Of a stretch of DNA of 44,447 bases, positions 15,470 to 23,094 are shown piece by piece. Every line of letters begins with the position of its first letter. The stretch's first letter is position 1. Origin of the DNA: Cupriavidus gilardii J11 (GTDB taxonomy: Bacteria > Pseudomonadota > Gammaproteobacteria > Burkholderiales > Burkholderiaceae); assembly GCF_007829435.1 (NCBI RefSeq), contig NZ_VLJN01000007.1, positions 1 through 44,447 on the forward strand, given 5' to 3'. Position numbers and translations under genes: made by a program. The notes beneath the pieces were generated by a model. The model did no database searches. It worked only from the letters and a program-made list of their open reading frames with translations, and had not been told where the DNA came from.

Positions 15470-15509
15470 TTCGCACCATTTGGTGCAACCTCATACGGGC
15501 CTCCGCGTC

Positions 15510-15594
15510 GCCGGACGGTCTTTCTATCACCCCATCGGGAACCACGTTCCCGGTGCGGCAACGGGTTCCCCATTCATCCTCGGAGAACCCACAA
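15510..15594 (+). promoter_or_regulatory. PRTRC leader hairpins
   Basis: A 7-bp hairpin CGGGAAC-cac-GTTCCCG (about 15536-15552) is followed by GGGTT and AACCC (about 15564-15590), which enclose the CGGAG Shine-Dalgarno of parB in the loop. No T-tract follows either. Confidence 0.5.
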
Positions 15595-17277
15595 ATGCCA
15601 CTCAGCAATACCACTGTTCCGCTTCGCAAGATTCGTCGTCGCGCGAATCCCCGGACCTATCGTAACCCCGGTGAGTTCGGCGAGCTCTGCGCGTCGGTCA
15701 GGCTTCACGGTGTTATCCAGCCAATTCTTGTTCGTCCTATCCCCTTGGATGGCGAATGGGAGTTCGAGGAGTTCGCCGGCGAAGGGCGCTACCTCGCAGC
15801 GCTACAAGAGCACGGGCCGGACTATGAGATGCCCGTCTTCATCAAGGATGTCGATGACGACACGGCGGATACACTCTCCGGCGTCGAGAACGTCCAACGC
15901 GCGGACATGCCGCCCGCGGACGAGGCAGTCTGGGCCGCAGGCCTGGTCGGCCGTGCTAAGGGAGATCGTGACGAAGCGGCGAGAATCGCAGGCTGGTCTC
16001 GAAGCAAGCTGGACAAGCGGCTTGCCCTCATGAACTGCAGCGCCGGTGTACGTGAAGCGTTGACTCACGAGCAAATACAGCTCGGGCACGCCGAACTGCT
16101 TGCGACTCTTGCGAAAGACAAGCAGGACTTGCTTCTGCCGATCATCATCAGCGAGAAGAAGGCCGTTTCTGAGTTGAAGAAGACCATCGAGGCTGCCGCG
16201 TGCAGCCTGGAAGCGGCCATCTTCGACAAAGGAGAGTGCGCGGCGTGTCCGCACAACTCGTCGTTGCAGACCGAGATGTTTGGCGAGGCAATTGCCACCG
16301 GCAATTGCACGAACCGGGCGTGCTACAACGAGAAATCGGAGCGGCAGCTCGAAGCGATCGCCTACGGGATGCGTGACGAGTACCCGATCGTGCGGATCAT
16401 CCGTTCTGGTGACAACCACACCCGCATCCAGTTGAAGGTCGACGGACCGACCGGGGTTGGCGAGGAGCAGGCAAAGGCCTGCCATGCTTGCCAGAACTTC
16501 GGCGCGGCGGTCAGCGGTTTGCCCGACTCCATGGGCAAGGTCTACAGCGGCCAGTGCTTTGACACAGCCTGCAACCAGAAGATGGTGGCAGCGCGAATCA
16601 AGTCGGAGCGCGACGCTCTGAAGGCCGGTGCTGCCGGCAGTGACAAAGGCGAAGCGAGCAAGCCCGCTGCAGGAAAGACGTCTCCCGAGGCGTCCACGCC
16701 AGCTGAGAAGGCTGTGACGGTGATCAGCGAGTCGGAGAAGGTGAAGCAGTATCGCACCGCACTCTGGCGCAAGGCTCTGCGCAAGGAGGTCGCGCAGAAC
16801 GCCGAGCAGGCGAATGCCTACTTGCTGGCCATCGCTCTGAACGGTCTCTCGCGAAATATCGCCGGTGACGTCATGGCGAAGTTCTTCGAAAAGCTGACCG
16901 AGCAGAAAGCGTCGTCCAGCCTTCAGGGCTGCCTCACGGCGGTGCATGCGACGGACACTGGGCTTCGGCAGCAGCTGACCATCGGACTCACGGTGGCGGC
17001 CATCGACGGGCTCGACGTGGAGAACCTTCGCGCTCTCTCCAAGTACCACAAACTCGACCTGCGCAAACACTGGAACCTGCAGAAGGCGCAGGACTTCCTG
17101 GAGATGCTGACCAAGTCCGAGATGAAGGTCCTTGCTGACGAACTGGGCATCCGCTCGGCATTGGGCGATGGCTTCAACAAGCTGTTCGCCAAGTCCAAGC
17201 CCGAAGTCGTTGCCGGCCTTATGGCTGTACCGGACTTCGACTATAGCGGCAAGGTCCCCAAGGTCCTGGGCTACTGA
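15595..17277 (+). CDS. PRTRC system ParB-family protein
   Basis: 560 aa, long for a ParB (about 300). N-terminal ParB/Srx nuclease-like domain: RKIRRRANPR, then SVRLHGVIQPILVRP (about 34-48), FAGEGRYLAAL (about 60-70) and TLSGVENVQRADMPP (about 93-107). A helix-turn-helix follows (AARIAGWSRSKLDKRLALM, about 128-146). The middle carries two Cys clusters (about 214-240 and 296-325) that may bind metal, typical of the PRTRC subtype. In ParB proteins these parts bind parS DNA and CTP; whether this one does is not shown. It is the first gene of the PRTRC operon. ATG 15595 follows CGGAG; the frame to 15553 lies inside the leader. Confidence 0.85.
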   Translation: MPLSNTTVPLRKIRRRANPRTYRNPGEFGELCASVRLHGVIQPILVRPIPLDGEWEFEEFAGEGRYLAALQEHGPDYEMPVFIKDVDDDTADTLSGVENVQRADMPPADEAVWAAGLVGRAKGDRDEAARIAGWSRSKLDKRLALMNCSAGVREALTHEQIQLGHAELLATLAKDKQDLLLPIIISEKKAVSELKKTIEAAACSLEAAIFDKGECAACPHNSSLQTEMFGEAIATGNCTNRACYNEKSERQLEAIAYGMRDEYPIVRIIRSGDNHTRIQLKVDGPTGVGEEQAKACHACQNFGAAVSGLPDSMGKVYSGQCFDTACNQKMVAARIKSERDALKAGAAGSDKGEASKPAAGKTSPEASTPAEKAVTVISESEKVKQYRTALWRKALRKEVAQNAEQANAYLLAIALNGLSRNIAGDVMAKFFEKLTEQKASSSLQGCLTAVHATDTGLRQQLTIGLTVAAIDGLDVENLRALSKYHKLDLRKHWNLQKAQDFLEMLTKSEMKVLADELGIRSALGDGFNKLFAKSKPEVVAGLMAVPDFDYSGKVPKVLGY

Positions 17278-17290
17278 CTCTCATCTTCCA

Positions 17291-17310
17291 AAGGCGCCGC
17301 CGTGCGCCTT
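17291..17310 (+). promoter_or_regulatory. intercistronic hairpin
   Basis: AAGGCGC (17291-17297) pairs with GCGCCTT (17304-17310), 7 bp, between parB and the E gene, with only two Ts after it. It could be a processing or stability element. Confidence 0.4.
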
Positions 17311-17344
17311 GCCATTCCATTCAATTCCCCAAAAGGATTCACCT

Positions 17345-17788
17345 ATGTTCAATCAACTGGCCCCGCTCGTTGGTGCGAGCGAGAAGGTCGTTCTCACGCT
17401 CGCCATGAACGGCGACATGTTGTCGGTCGTCGTCATGCCCGTTGTAAAGAAGGCAGACGATCCGGCGCTGGGCGCACCGCTTGCGATCTCCGGTACCCCG
17501 ACTGAGCTCGATGAGGGCTTTGCTGAGGTCTTGCGAAGCTACACCACCACCCGCCAATCCCTCGTGGAACAGGTGGAGGCTACTAACTCGATCCTGGAGG
17601 CTGCGAAAGCCAACCAGTCCAGTAAGGCTACCAAGGCGCTGGCCAAGGCCGCGACTTCGGCGAGCGACGCAAGCTCAAGCGATCGAAACGACGAGGGCGA
17701 CGACGAGGCCGACGCCAAGCCACGCGATCCGATCTCGGGGGCAAGCCCCACGGGGTCGGCCGGGACTGACTTGGCTTCATTTCTCTAA
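17345..17788 (+). CDS. PRTRC system protein E
   Basis: 147 aa. The N-terminal 80 residues (MFNQLAPLVGASEKVVLTLA, then MLSVVVMPVVKKADD and LSSGTP-like turns) follow the PRTRC E pattern. The C-terminal half is a low-complexity Ala/Ser/Asp/Glu linker (about 75-130) and is probably disordered. The molecular role is unknown. AAAGGA lies about 8 bases before the ATG. It is third-to-last-annotated in most PRTRC loci but here directly follows ParB and precedes C by 11 bases, consistent with the usual cassette. Confidence 0.75.
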   Translation: MFNQLAPLVGASEKVVLTLAMNGDMLSVVVMPVVKKADDPALGAPLAISGTPTELDEGFAEVLRSYTTTRQSLVEQVEATNSILEAAKANQSSKATKALAKAATSASDASSSDRNDEGDDEADAKPRDPISGASPTGSAGTDLASFL

Positions 17789-17799
17789 GGAGTTCCGAG

Positions 17800-18024
17800 A
17801 TGGCCCTCGAAGTAAAAGCACTTGCCCGCGAATTCTCCTATAACGGCATGACGCTGTTGGACCCTGGCCCGCAGTTCACGCCCGATCAAGTCCGCGATAT
17901 GTACACCGCTCAGTATCCCGAGCTGACCACCGCTGCGGTGGACGGCCCGGAGCATACAGGCGATGTGGTTCGCTTCACGTTCGTGCGCGCCGCAGGCGCC
18001 AAAGGCGCCTATGCGCAAAGCTGA
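17800..18024 (+). CDS. PRTRC system protein C, ubiquitin-like beta-grasp protein
   Basis: 74 aa. Short protein with the order beta-hairpin, helix (FTPDQVRDMYTAQYPEL, about 27-43), strands (DVVRFTFVRAAG), as expected for the small PRTRC C family, described as beta-grasp/ubiquitin-like. It ends in GAKGAYAQS and lacks a terminal Gly-Gly, so if it is adenylated by the ThiF protein the usual diglycine is not the site. A perfect 7-bp inverted repeat (AGGCGCC-aaa-GGCGCCT, about 17995-18011) falls in its last codons. AAGGAG precedes the ATG by about 8 bases. Partner roles are inferred from gene order. Confidence 0.7.
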   Translation: MALEVKALAREFSYNGMTLLDPGPQFTPDQVRDMYTAQYPELTTAAVDGPEHTGDVVRFTFVRAAGAKGAYAQS

Positions 18025-18073
18025 ACTCATGAAGGCACTGTCCAGCGGAGAGTTTGCCGCCATCAACCAAGAG

Positions 18074-18097
18074 CCGCCCGGAAGGGCGGTTTTTTTT
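18074..18097 (+). terminator. intrinsic terminator inside the PRTRC operon
   Basis: CCGCCC (18074-18079), GGAA loop, GGGCGG (18084-18089), then eight Ts. It lies between C and F, with a GAGGAG ribosome binding site starting only about 5 bases after the T-tract. It would attenuate the distal genes unless bypassed. Confidence 0.8.
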
Positions 18098-18117
18098 CAT
18101 TGTGAGGAGACGCGAGA

Positions 18118-19272
18118 ATGCTGTTTGATCCTCGATCGTTTGTTCAAGGCAACGATGTCGCCACGCCATCCTGGTCGTCGCAAAGACGGCATCCCGCTGC
18201 CCGACGTAGAGCTGCCGATGATTTTCTGACCCTGCCACGCGTTCCCAACGACGTGCCAGGTCGAGCCATACTCACCTATCGTGTCGCAGAGGACATTGGC
18301 GAGCTAGTGCGGTCTCAGTTCGAGACCGGGGTGCTGCGGGCCAGTGACGTCGAGAGACCGGTCAACGCCGCGGATGCATTCGCCCAGGCGATGTTCGCGT
18401 GGTTGAATGCCCATAGGCCAACGTGTCACCGCCTCGTCTTCGAGCTCGCCATACTGGAGCGGGCAGCAGCACAGGATGAGCTATCGCAATTCGGTCGGGA
18501 CGACGCCCTCGATGCGCCGCTGTATCTCGGTGTTCGTTTGCCCGAAGAGAATGTCTACGTGATCGGAGATAAGCGCGCGGCCGCTCTACGAGCGCTTCAC
18601 CCATCCCTGATATTTACGGCGATGTCCGTTATATCGGCAGCGGATGGGAAGTCGCTCGACTTGCGCACGCCCGACAAGCTACTGGAGCAATTTGCTATGT
18701 GGCACTGGGACGGGGACACCACGCTCGACGACGAGTCGGCCCGCGAAACAATGGCGGCCTATGGGCGTGAGGACGAGGATGCTGAGCGGTATCTACCATC
18801 GGCAGTTCGCGGGGAGATCGCCACAGACGAATTCCTGCCTCGACACAGCCATGTCGACGTGATGTCCAAATCGTTGACTGTCCTGAACCCGCGCTTGCTG
18901 CGCGCGATAGCGGCGTCGAGCAACGGTTGGGCCGCCGATGTCTGCCATGCGCTTGCCGACTTGAGCCTGATGCTCAAGCGCAACGGCAAGCGCTCGGCCT
19001 TTCAGCAGGCCCAATGGGCAGAGCCCGCCTATGCAGCGGCGACTGTCGTTATGCGAGATAACGACGTCGCACTCGAAATTTTGGACGATCACATCAACCA
19101 TATAAACGCATCTGGCGAAGCCACGCTCTACCAGTCGTTCATTCCCATCGCGACGGAAGCCACAGCGATCCGTGAACAGTTCCGCGCCTTGGGCGGCATG
19201 CTTCGGATCGTCGGCGCACTCGATCGTGTACTAACCCTAATTACTGAGGAGGCCACATGGCCGAGTATGTAA
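18118..19272 (+). CDS. PRTRC system protein F
   Basis: 384 aa, soluble. It begins MLFDPRSFVQG and contains LPRVPNDVPGRAILTYRV (about 41-58), as in the PRTRC F family; later acidic helices and DEFLPRHSHVDVM are seen. The function is unknown and no catalytic motif is visible. GAGGAG lies about 8 bases before the ATG, directly after the internal terminator. Its end overlaps protein B by 16 bases, so B is coupled to it. F, B, A and ThiF form a tightly overlapping block that is probably translated together. Confidence 0.75.
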   Translation: MLFDPRSFVQGNDVATPSWSSQRRHPAARRRAADDFLTLPRVPNDVPGRAILTYRVAEDIGELVRSQFETGVLRASDVERPVNAADAFAQAMFAWLNAHRPTCHRLVFELAILERAAAQDELSQFGRDDALDAPLYLGVRLPEENVYVIGDKRAAALRALHPSLIFTAMSVISAADGKSLDLRTPDKLLEQFAMWHWDGDTTLDDESARETMAAYGREDEDAERYLPSAVRGEIATDEFLPRHSHVDVMSKSLTVLNPRLLRAIAASSNGWAADVCHALADLSLMLKRNGKRSAFQQAQWAEPAYAAATVVMRDNDVALEILDDHINHINASGEATLYQSFIPIATEATAIREQFRALGGMLRIVGALDRVLTLITEEATWPSM

Positions 19273-19979
19273 GCGCCTCGCGCGCGTCTGACGTGGCCCT
19301 TCGCGGGGCCATTTTGCTTTATGGGCCGGACCAGGGGCAATTTACCTATGCGACCGCTCATCCTGTCGAGCTGCACGCCGACAGTCGCGCTCCTGTGATT
19401 GGCCCAGGTACACCGCTCAATCGTCGTGCACTGATTGAGGCGGTACGTCAGGTTGCCGATGCATCGTTGCCCAAGGGTGAATTCCTGACCCCGAACGTTC
19501 TTTCGATCGCACCGACTGCAATCACATGGTGGTGTCCAGCAGCACACCGCCGAGTGTTCTTCAAATGCAAGGAACTCGGGCAACGTTCCGCGGTTGTTCC
19601 CCACCCGGGTTTGGTCTTTCACGCATCGGCCCTGGGATTTCGCGTGTTCGCAGTCGCGGGGCACGCGCGCCCAACGCCTGGCTTTGCTCTGTTTGAGCCT
19701 CCCTATTTCAACACCTGGGATCGTGGCGCGATCTGCATTGGGTCTGCGTCAGTACCGAAGGAGGTCACCGTCGCCTCCATACCGGACTGGGAAGCGGGGT
19801 TCTTCAACTCCGCCTTTACTCATCCAAATCAGGGCGGGCCGCGAGTGTCGTATGACTGCGGCTTCTACGCCTTTTGGCGGGACATGCTCGATGGCAAGTT
19901 CAACGACTTCCCCGAGGATGTCCTCGTATCCATGAATCTAACGCTGAGCGATCTCATTGCCGGCAAATTGGAAAAATGA
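19257..19979 (+). CDS. PRTRC system protein B
   Basis: 240 aa. The order of conserved-looking blocks (LRGAILLYG, HPVELHAD, then SIAPTAITWWCPAAHRRVFF at about 86-105, and WDRGAICIGSASVP) fits PRTRC protein B. Two Cys and several Trp in the core suggest a compact fold, but no known enzyme motif is evident. GAGGAGG lies 4-5 bases before the ATG. It overlaps F by 16 bases and A by 4 bases (ATGA). Like F, it has no assigned function; by context it may be a substrate or scaffold of the ubiquitin-like pathway. Confidence 0.75.
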   Translation: MAEYVSASRASDVALRGAILLYGPDQGQFTYATAHPVELHADSRAPVIGPGTPLNRRALIEAVRQVADASLPKGEFLTPNVLSIAPTAITWWCPAAHRRVFFKCKELGQRSAVVPHPGLVFHASALGFRVFAVAGHARPTPGFALFEPPYFNTWDRGAICIGSASVPKEVTVASIPDWEAGFFNSAFTHPNQGGPRVSYDCGFYAFWRDMLDGKFNDFPEDVLVSMNLTLSDLIAGKLEK

Positions 19980-20620
19980 TGATGAATCCTGCTGATATCA
20001 CGCTCCAGCAGTCCTTTCCGGCCGTTATGGTGCCGCGCTTTGCCGCGCTCTCCCCATTGGAGCGATCGGGCGAGAGGCTGCTGATCGCTGAGAACGGTGT
20101 CTTTCTGGAGATCGCCCGGCCCTGGCTGCGTGTCGTCCGTCGGCTCGGCGCGTTCCAGCATCGCACTGCGATTCCCTACGGAAAGGCGAATGACGATACG
20201 GTGTTGCATTGTGGCCGCGTCCCCGCGGATCTGATCCGTCGGTTTGCCGACATGGCACGTGCAGCGCATCCCAAGGAAACCGGTGCGTGGATCGTCTGGA
20301 ACACCGGAACGGGAGCGTTCCGATTGGAGCCGGTTACGATCCTTGAGCATAGCGCTAGCCATCTGAAGTATGAGCGGCCGGCCATGGCGAACGACGATGT
20401 GCTGGTGGTCGACTGCCACTCACATGGTCAGTCGCCGGCCTTCTTCTCCGCAACGGACGATGAAGACGATCGGCACGACGTGAAGTTTGCGTTCGTACTG
20501 GGGAACTGTGCATCGGCTGTGCCGTCGATGGCGCTTCGGCTATGCGCGAAGGGCATCTTCGAGATGGTCGAGAGGATTCCCGCTGACTGGTACCACGCGC
20601 TTCGGCGGGAGGTACTGTGA
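19976..20620 (+). CDS. PRTRC system protein A, JAMM-motif metalloprotease
   Basis: 214 aa. The C-terminal half contains a full JAMM/MPN+ signature: an upstream Glu (ETGAWIVWN, about 101) and HSH (148-150) followed by exactly seven residues, then Ser (158) and Asp (161), in HSHGQSPAFFSATD. JAMM enzymes cleave isopeptide or peptide bonds of ubiquitin-like proteins in a zinc-dependent way. With the beta-grasp C protein and the E1-like ThiF next to it, a deconjugating or processing role is likely. Three tandem ATGs (19976, 19979, 19982) compete for the start; the first overlaps the stop of B. Confidence 0.8.
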   Translation: MMMNPADITLQQSFPAVMVPRFAALSPLERSGERLLIAENGVFLEIARPWLRVVRRLGAFQHRTAIPYGKANDDTVLHCGRVPADLIRRFADMARAAHPKETGAWIVWNTGTGAFRLEPVTILEHSASHLKYERPAMANDDVLVVDCHSHGQSPAFFSATDDEDDRHDVKFAFVLGNCASAVPSMALRLCAKGIFEMVERIPADWYHALRREVL

Positions 20621-21399
20621 TAGAGCACCGCATTCCAGAGGTCATGACACGTCGCGCATGGCAAGTGGCAGTGGTGGGAGCGGGCGGGACAGGCAGCGCA
20701 TTGCTACCGAACTTGGCCCGCTTGCATCACGCGATGCTGGAGTTGGGGCATCCCGGAGGCATCGACTGCACGGTATATGACGACGACACCGTCAGCGAGA
20801 CGAATGTGGGCCGGCAAGGCTTTTATCCTGTTGACGTAGGCATGTCGAAAGCAACGCTGCTGGTTAATCGCCTGAACAATTTGATGGGTACGCGCTGGGA
20901 TGCGCAGACCCGTCGGATTGGCGGAGACGACAGCTTGCATTGTGACCTCGTGGTTGGCTGTGTTGATACCCGGGGCGCACGGAAGGCAATCCTGCGCGCG
21001 ATGACGCGGGGTTCCGGCGGCTATTATCTGGACTGTGGCAACGAGTCCGACAGCGGCCAAGTCATTATTGGCAGGGTCAAAGGGCCGCGGGCAAAGCGTC
21101 TCCCGCATGTGGGCGACCTGTTTCCCGAGCTGATGAACCGGAAGGGGGACAAAGTCGATACGGCCCCGTCCTGTTCGATGGCGGACGCGTTGCGCAAGCA
21201 ATCGCTCGTCATCAACCAGGCGATCGCCGTCCAGGCCTACAACCTGCTCTGGACTTTGTTTAGGACCGGGACGCTGCCGTACTCCGGCGTCTTCGTGAAC
21301 TTGACTACCGGTCGCAATAGCCCGCTGCCGATGGATCCTGAGGCATGGGCACGATTCGGCTACGTATTGCCGAACCGAAGCAAGGCCAAGGGAACCTAG
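20617..21399 (+). CDS. PRTRC system ThiF-family E1-like adenylyltransferase
   Basis: 260 aa. ThiF/MoeB/E1 fold: nucleotide-binding GAGGTGS (about 21-27), DDDTVSETNVGRQ (about 55-67) with the adenylation Arg and Gln, and CVDTRGAR (about 115-122). A Cys in APSCSMADALRKQ (about 186) sits where E1-like enzymes carry the thioester Cys, though this is position-based. It would adenylate the C-terminus of a ubiquitin-like partner, most simply PRTRC C. Start is GTG 20617, overlapping the A stop (GTGA), with GGGAGG 6 bases upstream. It closes the PRTRC block and is followed by a terminator. Confidence 0.85.
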   Translation: MIEHRIPEVMTRRAWQVAVVGAGGTGSALLPNLARLHHAMLELGHPGGIDCTVYDDDTVSETNVGRQGFYPVDVGMSKATLLVNRLNNLMGTRWDAQTRRIGGDDSLHCDLVVGCVDTRGARKAILRAMTRGSGGYYLDCGNESDSGQVIIGRVKGPRAKRLPHVGDLFPELMNRKGDKVDTAPSCSMADALRKQSLVINQAIAVQAYNLLWTLFRTGTLPYSGVFVNLTTGRNSPLPMDPEAWARFGYVLPNRSKAKGT

Positions 21400-21410
21400 T
21401 TCTGCATACC

Positions 21411-21446
21411 GCCCCGAGAGCTCGCGCTCCCGGGGCATTCTCTTTT
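21411..21446 (+). terminator. terminator-like hairpin after the PRTRC operon
   Basis: GCCCCG (21411-21416) and CGGGGC (21431-21436) with an inner GAGC/GCTC stem, followed by a T-rich run (ATTCTCTTTT). Confidence 0.6.
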
Positions 21447-21479
21447 GACCTCGTCGCTGGTAACATCACTGTACTCACC

Positions 21480-21498
21480 GCGTCACCGACGCATCGAC
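21480..21498 (+). promoter_or_regulatory. 5' hairpin motif copy 5 (GCGTC-acc-GACGC + ATCGAC)
   Basis: Perfect stem and flank. TAACAT (21461-21466) ends 13 bases upstream and is a candidate -10. It heads the lipoprotein transcript. Confidence 0.6.
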
Positions 21499-21531
21499 TC
21501 GCCGTCAACCGGCACATCCGCTTTTTTCCCA

Positions 21532-21581
21532 CCACGGGCCATCCTGCCCGTGGGCATGTTGGCCATTTTTTATCGAGGCCA
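21532..21581 (+). promoter_or_regulatory. two-hairpin leader of the glycine-zipper lipoprotein
   Basis: CCACGGGC (21532-21539) pairs with GCCCGTGG (21546-21553), 8 bp. Then TGGCC (21560-21564) pairs with GGCCA (21577-21581), covering part of the GAGG Shine-Dalgarno three bases before the ATG. Confidence 0.55.
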
Positions 21582-21583
21582 TC

Positions 21584-22057
21584 ATGTTCCTGCGTTTCTT
21601 CCTGCTTTTCCTTTGCTGCGTCGTCTTCACGGGCTGCGCTGCGCAACAAACGTCTCCGAACGTGTATCGCAGCCCGGAGGCACTTCGTCCCGGGAATGCG
21701 GAATCTGTGACGGTGATCCGGGTTCGCCCTGTCACCATTTCCGATAGCGGCGGAATGATGTCTGCAAGCACCGGCGTTCCGGGTGTCCTCGGAGCAGTAG
21801 TTGGCGCCGTTCTCGGTGCGCGTGTCATTGGCAGCGGTAATGGCCGCTATATTGGCGGCGCACTGTCGGGCACCGCATCGGCGGTAATTGCGCAGACCGC
21901 AGCGAACTACATGAGCAAGCGCGACGGCGTGGAGGTCATTGTCCGCACGGACGGTGGGCGCCAGGTGGTCGTCACGCAGGACGCCGATCAACACTTTGTC
22001 TCCGGCGAACGCCTGTATCTCGTCTCTGGGTCGGGTGGCTACCGGCTGACTCGCTGA
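21584..22057 (+). CDS. lipoprotein with glycine-zipper 2TM segment (SlyB/17-kDa-antigen-like)
   Basis: 157 aa. Lipoprotein signal MFLRFFLLFLCCVVFTGC with acylated Cys at 18. Residues about 63-105 form a Gly/Ala-rich zipper (GVPGVLGAVVGAVLGARVIG, then YIGGALSGTASAVIA), as in SlyB/Rick_17kDa outer-membrane lipoproteins. The C-terminal 45 residues form a small beta domain (VEVIVRTDGGRQVVVTQDAD), also typical of that family. Likely located in the outer membrane, where it could alter envelope stability or surface exclusion; the latter is only a guess from its place in a mobile element. GAGG precedes the ATG by about 5 bases. Confidence 0.75.
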   Translation: MFLRFFLLFLCCVVFTGCAAQQTSPNVYRSPEALRPGNAESVTVIRVRPVTISDSGGMMSASTGVPGVLGAVVGAVLGARVIGSGNGRYIGGALSGTASAVIAQTAANYMSKRDGVEVIVRTDGGRQVVVTQDADQHFVSGERLYLVSGSGGYRLTR

Positions 22058-22086
22058 GCTTCTTCAGTCCGACTCCTTCAACCCTC

Positions 22087-22125
22087 GCGCGGAGCCCCGC
22101 GCGGGGCTTCCGCGCTTCCCGGAAG
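22087..22125 (+). promoter_or_regulatory. switch-like leader with mutually exclusive hairpins
   Basis: Hairpin A: GCGCGGAGCCCC (22087-22098) with the complementary arm at 22103-22115 (one bulged T), 12 bp. Hairpin B: CTTCCG (22107-22112) with CGGAAG (22120-22125), which hides the GGAAG ribosome binding site of the TTG start at 22132. The arms overlap at 22107-22112, so only one can form. Confidence 0.55.
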
Positions 22126-22131
22126 TTCACC

Positions 22132-22524
22132 TTGTCGACTCCAAAAACGACTCAAACTGATTTCGCACTTGCCATCAAAGATGGAGCCTCCGTTGCGAAC
22201 GTAGTTGAGCATCTAGAACAGCAACTCCGCGGCACCGATCTGGAACCCGAATGGCTGCTCCCCGCGAACTTCATCGGCGATGCCAACGAGGCGATGTTCG
22301 GACCGAAGCCCACCCGCCCTTGGCCACAAGAGAGAGATTCGCAAGAGCGGTTTGCAGTCTCGATATGTCGCGGCAATTCTGAGGGCTGGATTGTCCACGT
22401 CGATCACATCGGCTATGTCGGTGGCATGGCTACTGTTCAGAAGCTGATCGTGTGCAAATGCTTGGCACGGCGGCATGCCTGTCAGGTGGCAGAGGCCATT
22501 ACGATGATGCTCGACCTGGCCTAA
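22132..22524 (+). CDS. hypothetical protein (130 aa), TTG start
   Basis: 130 aa, not recognised. It looks like a soluble alpha/beta protein: an N-terminal helix (VANVVEHLEQQLRG), a strand-rich middle (RFAVSICRGNSEGWIVHVDHI, split by turns) and a C-terminal helix (CQVAEAITMMLDLA). The TTG at 22132 has GGAAG 7 bases upstream; no other start in this frame has a site. It follows the lipoprotein gene by 74 bases and is probably co-transcribed with it, with the switch-like leader between. Confidence 0.5.
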   Translation: MSTPKTTQTDFALAIKDGASVANVVEHLEQQLRGTDLEPEWLLPANFIGDANEAMFGPKPTRPWPQERDSQERFAVSICRGNSEGWIVHVDHIGYVGGMATVQKLIVCKCLARRHACQVAEAITMMLDLA

Positions 22525-22544
22525 CTAGGTACCAGCCATTTGCA

Positions 22545-22592
22545 AGCCTAAGAGGGCTTGCCCAACCCCGGAGGGTTCGGCAAGTCGCTTTT
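22545..22592 (+). terminator. hairpin ahead of motif copy 6
   Basis: CTTGCC (22557-22562) with GGCAAG (22579-22584), and inside it AACCC with GGGTT, then GTCGCTTTTA. This is a plausible weak terminator of the preceding set just before the next 5' motif. Confidence 0.45.
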
Positions 22593-22596
22593 ACCC

Positions 22597-22615
22597 GCGT
22601 CATTGACGCATCGAC
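22597..22615 (+). promoter_or_regulatory. 5' hairpin motif copy 6 (GCGTC-att-GACGC + ATCGAC)
   Basis: Perfect stem and flank. It heads the gene set starting at 22700. No clear -10 is visible at the usual distance. Confidence 0.6.
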
Positions 22616-22647
22616 CCAAAGTCCGGCAGCGCTGGACTAACCCATTG

Positions 22648-22699
22648 CGGGACACTCGTCCCGTAGGGGAGGGATGTCCCCAGCTATCCGAGGATATCC
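22648..22699 (+). promoter_or_regulatory. leader hairpin before the 127-aa gene
   Basis: CGGGAC (22648-22653) pairs with GTCCCG (22658-22663), 6 bp with loop ACTC. Further on GGAT (about 22672) can pair with ATCC (22696-22699), enclosing the GAGGA Shine-Dalgarno. Confidence 0.45.
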
Positions 22700-23083
22700 A
22701 TGAAACTCCCCAAATCTTTTCTTCCTAGTACCTCGTTCGTACGGCCAGCAGCCTGCCAGACGGTGCGCAGGGACGCTTGCCGCCTGCTGAGGCGAGTCGC
22801 GTCCGACATGGCCTTGCGACGACGCGACTACACCATCCGGCAACACAGCCATCGGAGAAGCCGCGTGGAGGTCTTCGCTTTGCAGACCGACGCTCTGCTC
22901 GTTGAGATTCAGCATGCAGATGGTGCCGCCGGCGGTGTCCGGATGTCGTACCGAACTTGCCGTGGCCGTGGCGATCTCGCCGGCGGCCGTGGCAACTCGG
23001 TCAACGTCAAAGCGCTTGCGACCGACCAAGGCTACGCAGACCTGCTTTCCACCCTCCGGGTGGTGGCGGGGCGGCGCGGCTAG
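22700..23083 (+). CDS. hypothetical basic protein (127 aa)
   Basis: 127 aa, very Arg-rich, not recognised. After a basic N-terminal region it has a small beta-rich stretch (RVEVFALQTDALLVEIQHAD) and a Gly/Arg-rich region (CRGRGDLAGGRGNS). The pI and composition suggest nucleic-acid binding. GAGGA lies about 4 bases before the ATG. It is the first gene of the set behind motif copy 6 and is followed after 11 bases by a membrane protein. Confidence 0.5.
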   Translation: MKLPKSFLPSTSFVRPAACQTVRRDACRLLRRVASDMALRRRDYTIRQHSHRRSRVEVFALQTDALLVEIQHADGAAGGVRMSYRTCRGRGDLAGGRGNSVNVKALATDQGYADLLSTLRVVAGRRG

Positions 23084-23094
23084 AGGGCGTCCTC

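Noticed and set aside
15802-17070. 422-aa minus-strand open frame
   Set aside because: Antisense to the PRTRC ParB gene; Leu/Arg-rich composition typical of GC-rich shadow frames.
18011-18229. 72-aa plus-strand frame between PRTRC C and F
   Set aside because: It reads straight through the intrinsic terminator (translated as a Pro-Gly-Arg...Phe-Phe string) and overlaps both neighbours; no ribosome binding site.
20704-21438. 244-aa minus-strand open frame
   Set aside because: Antisense shadow of the ThiF gene; it also runs through the downstream terminator.
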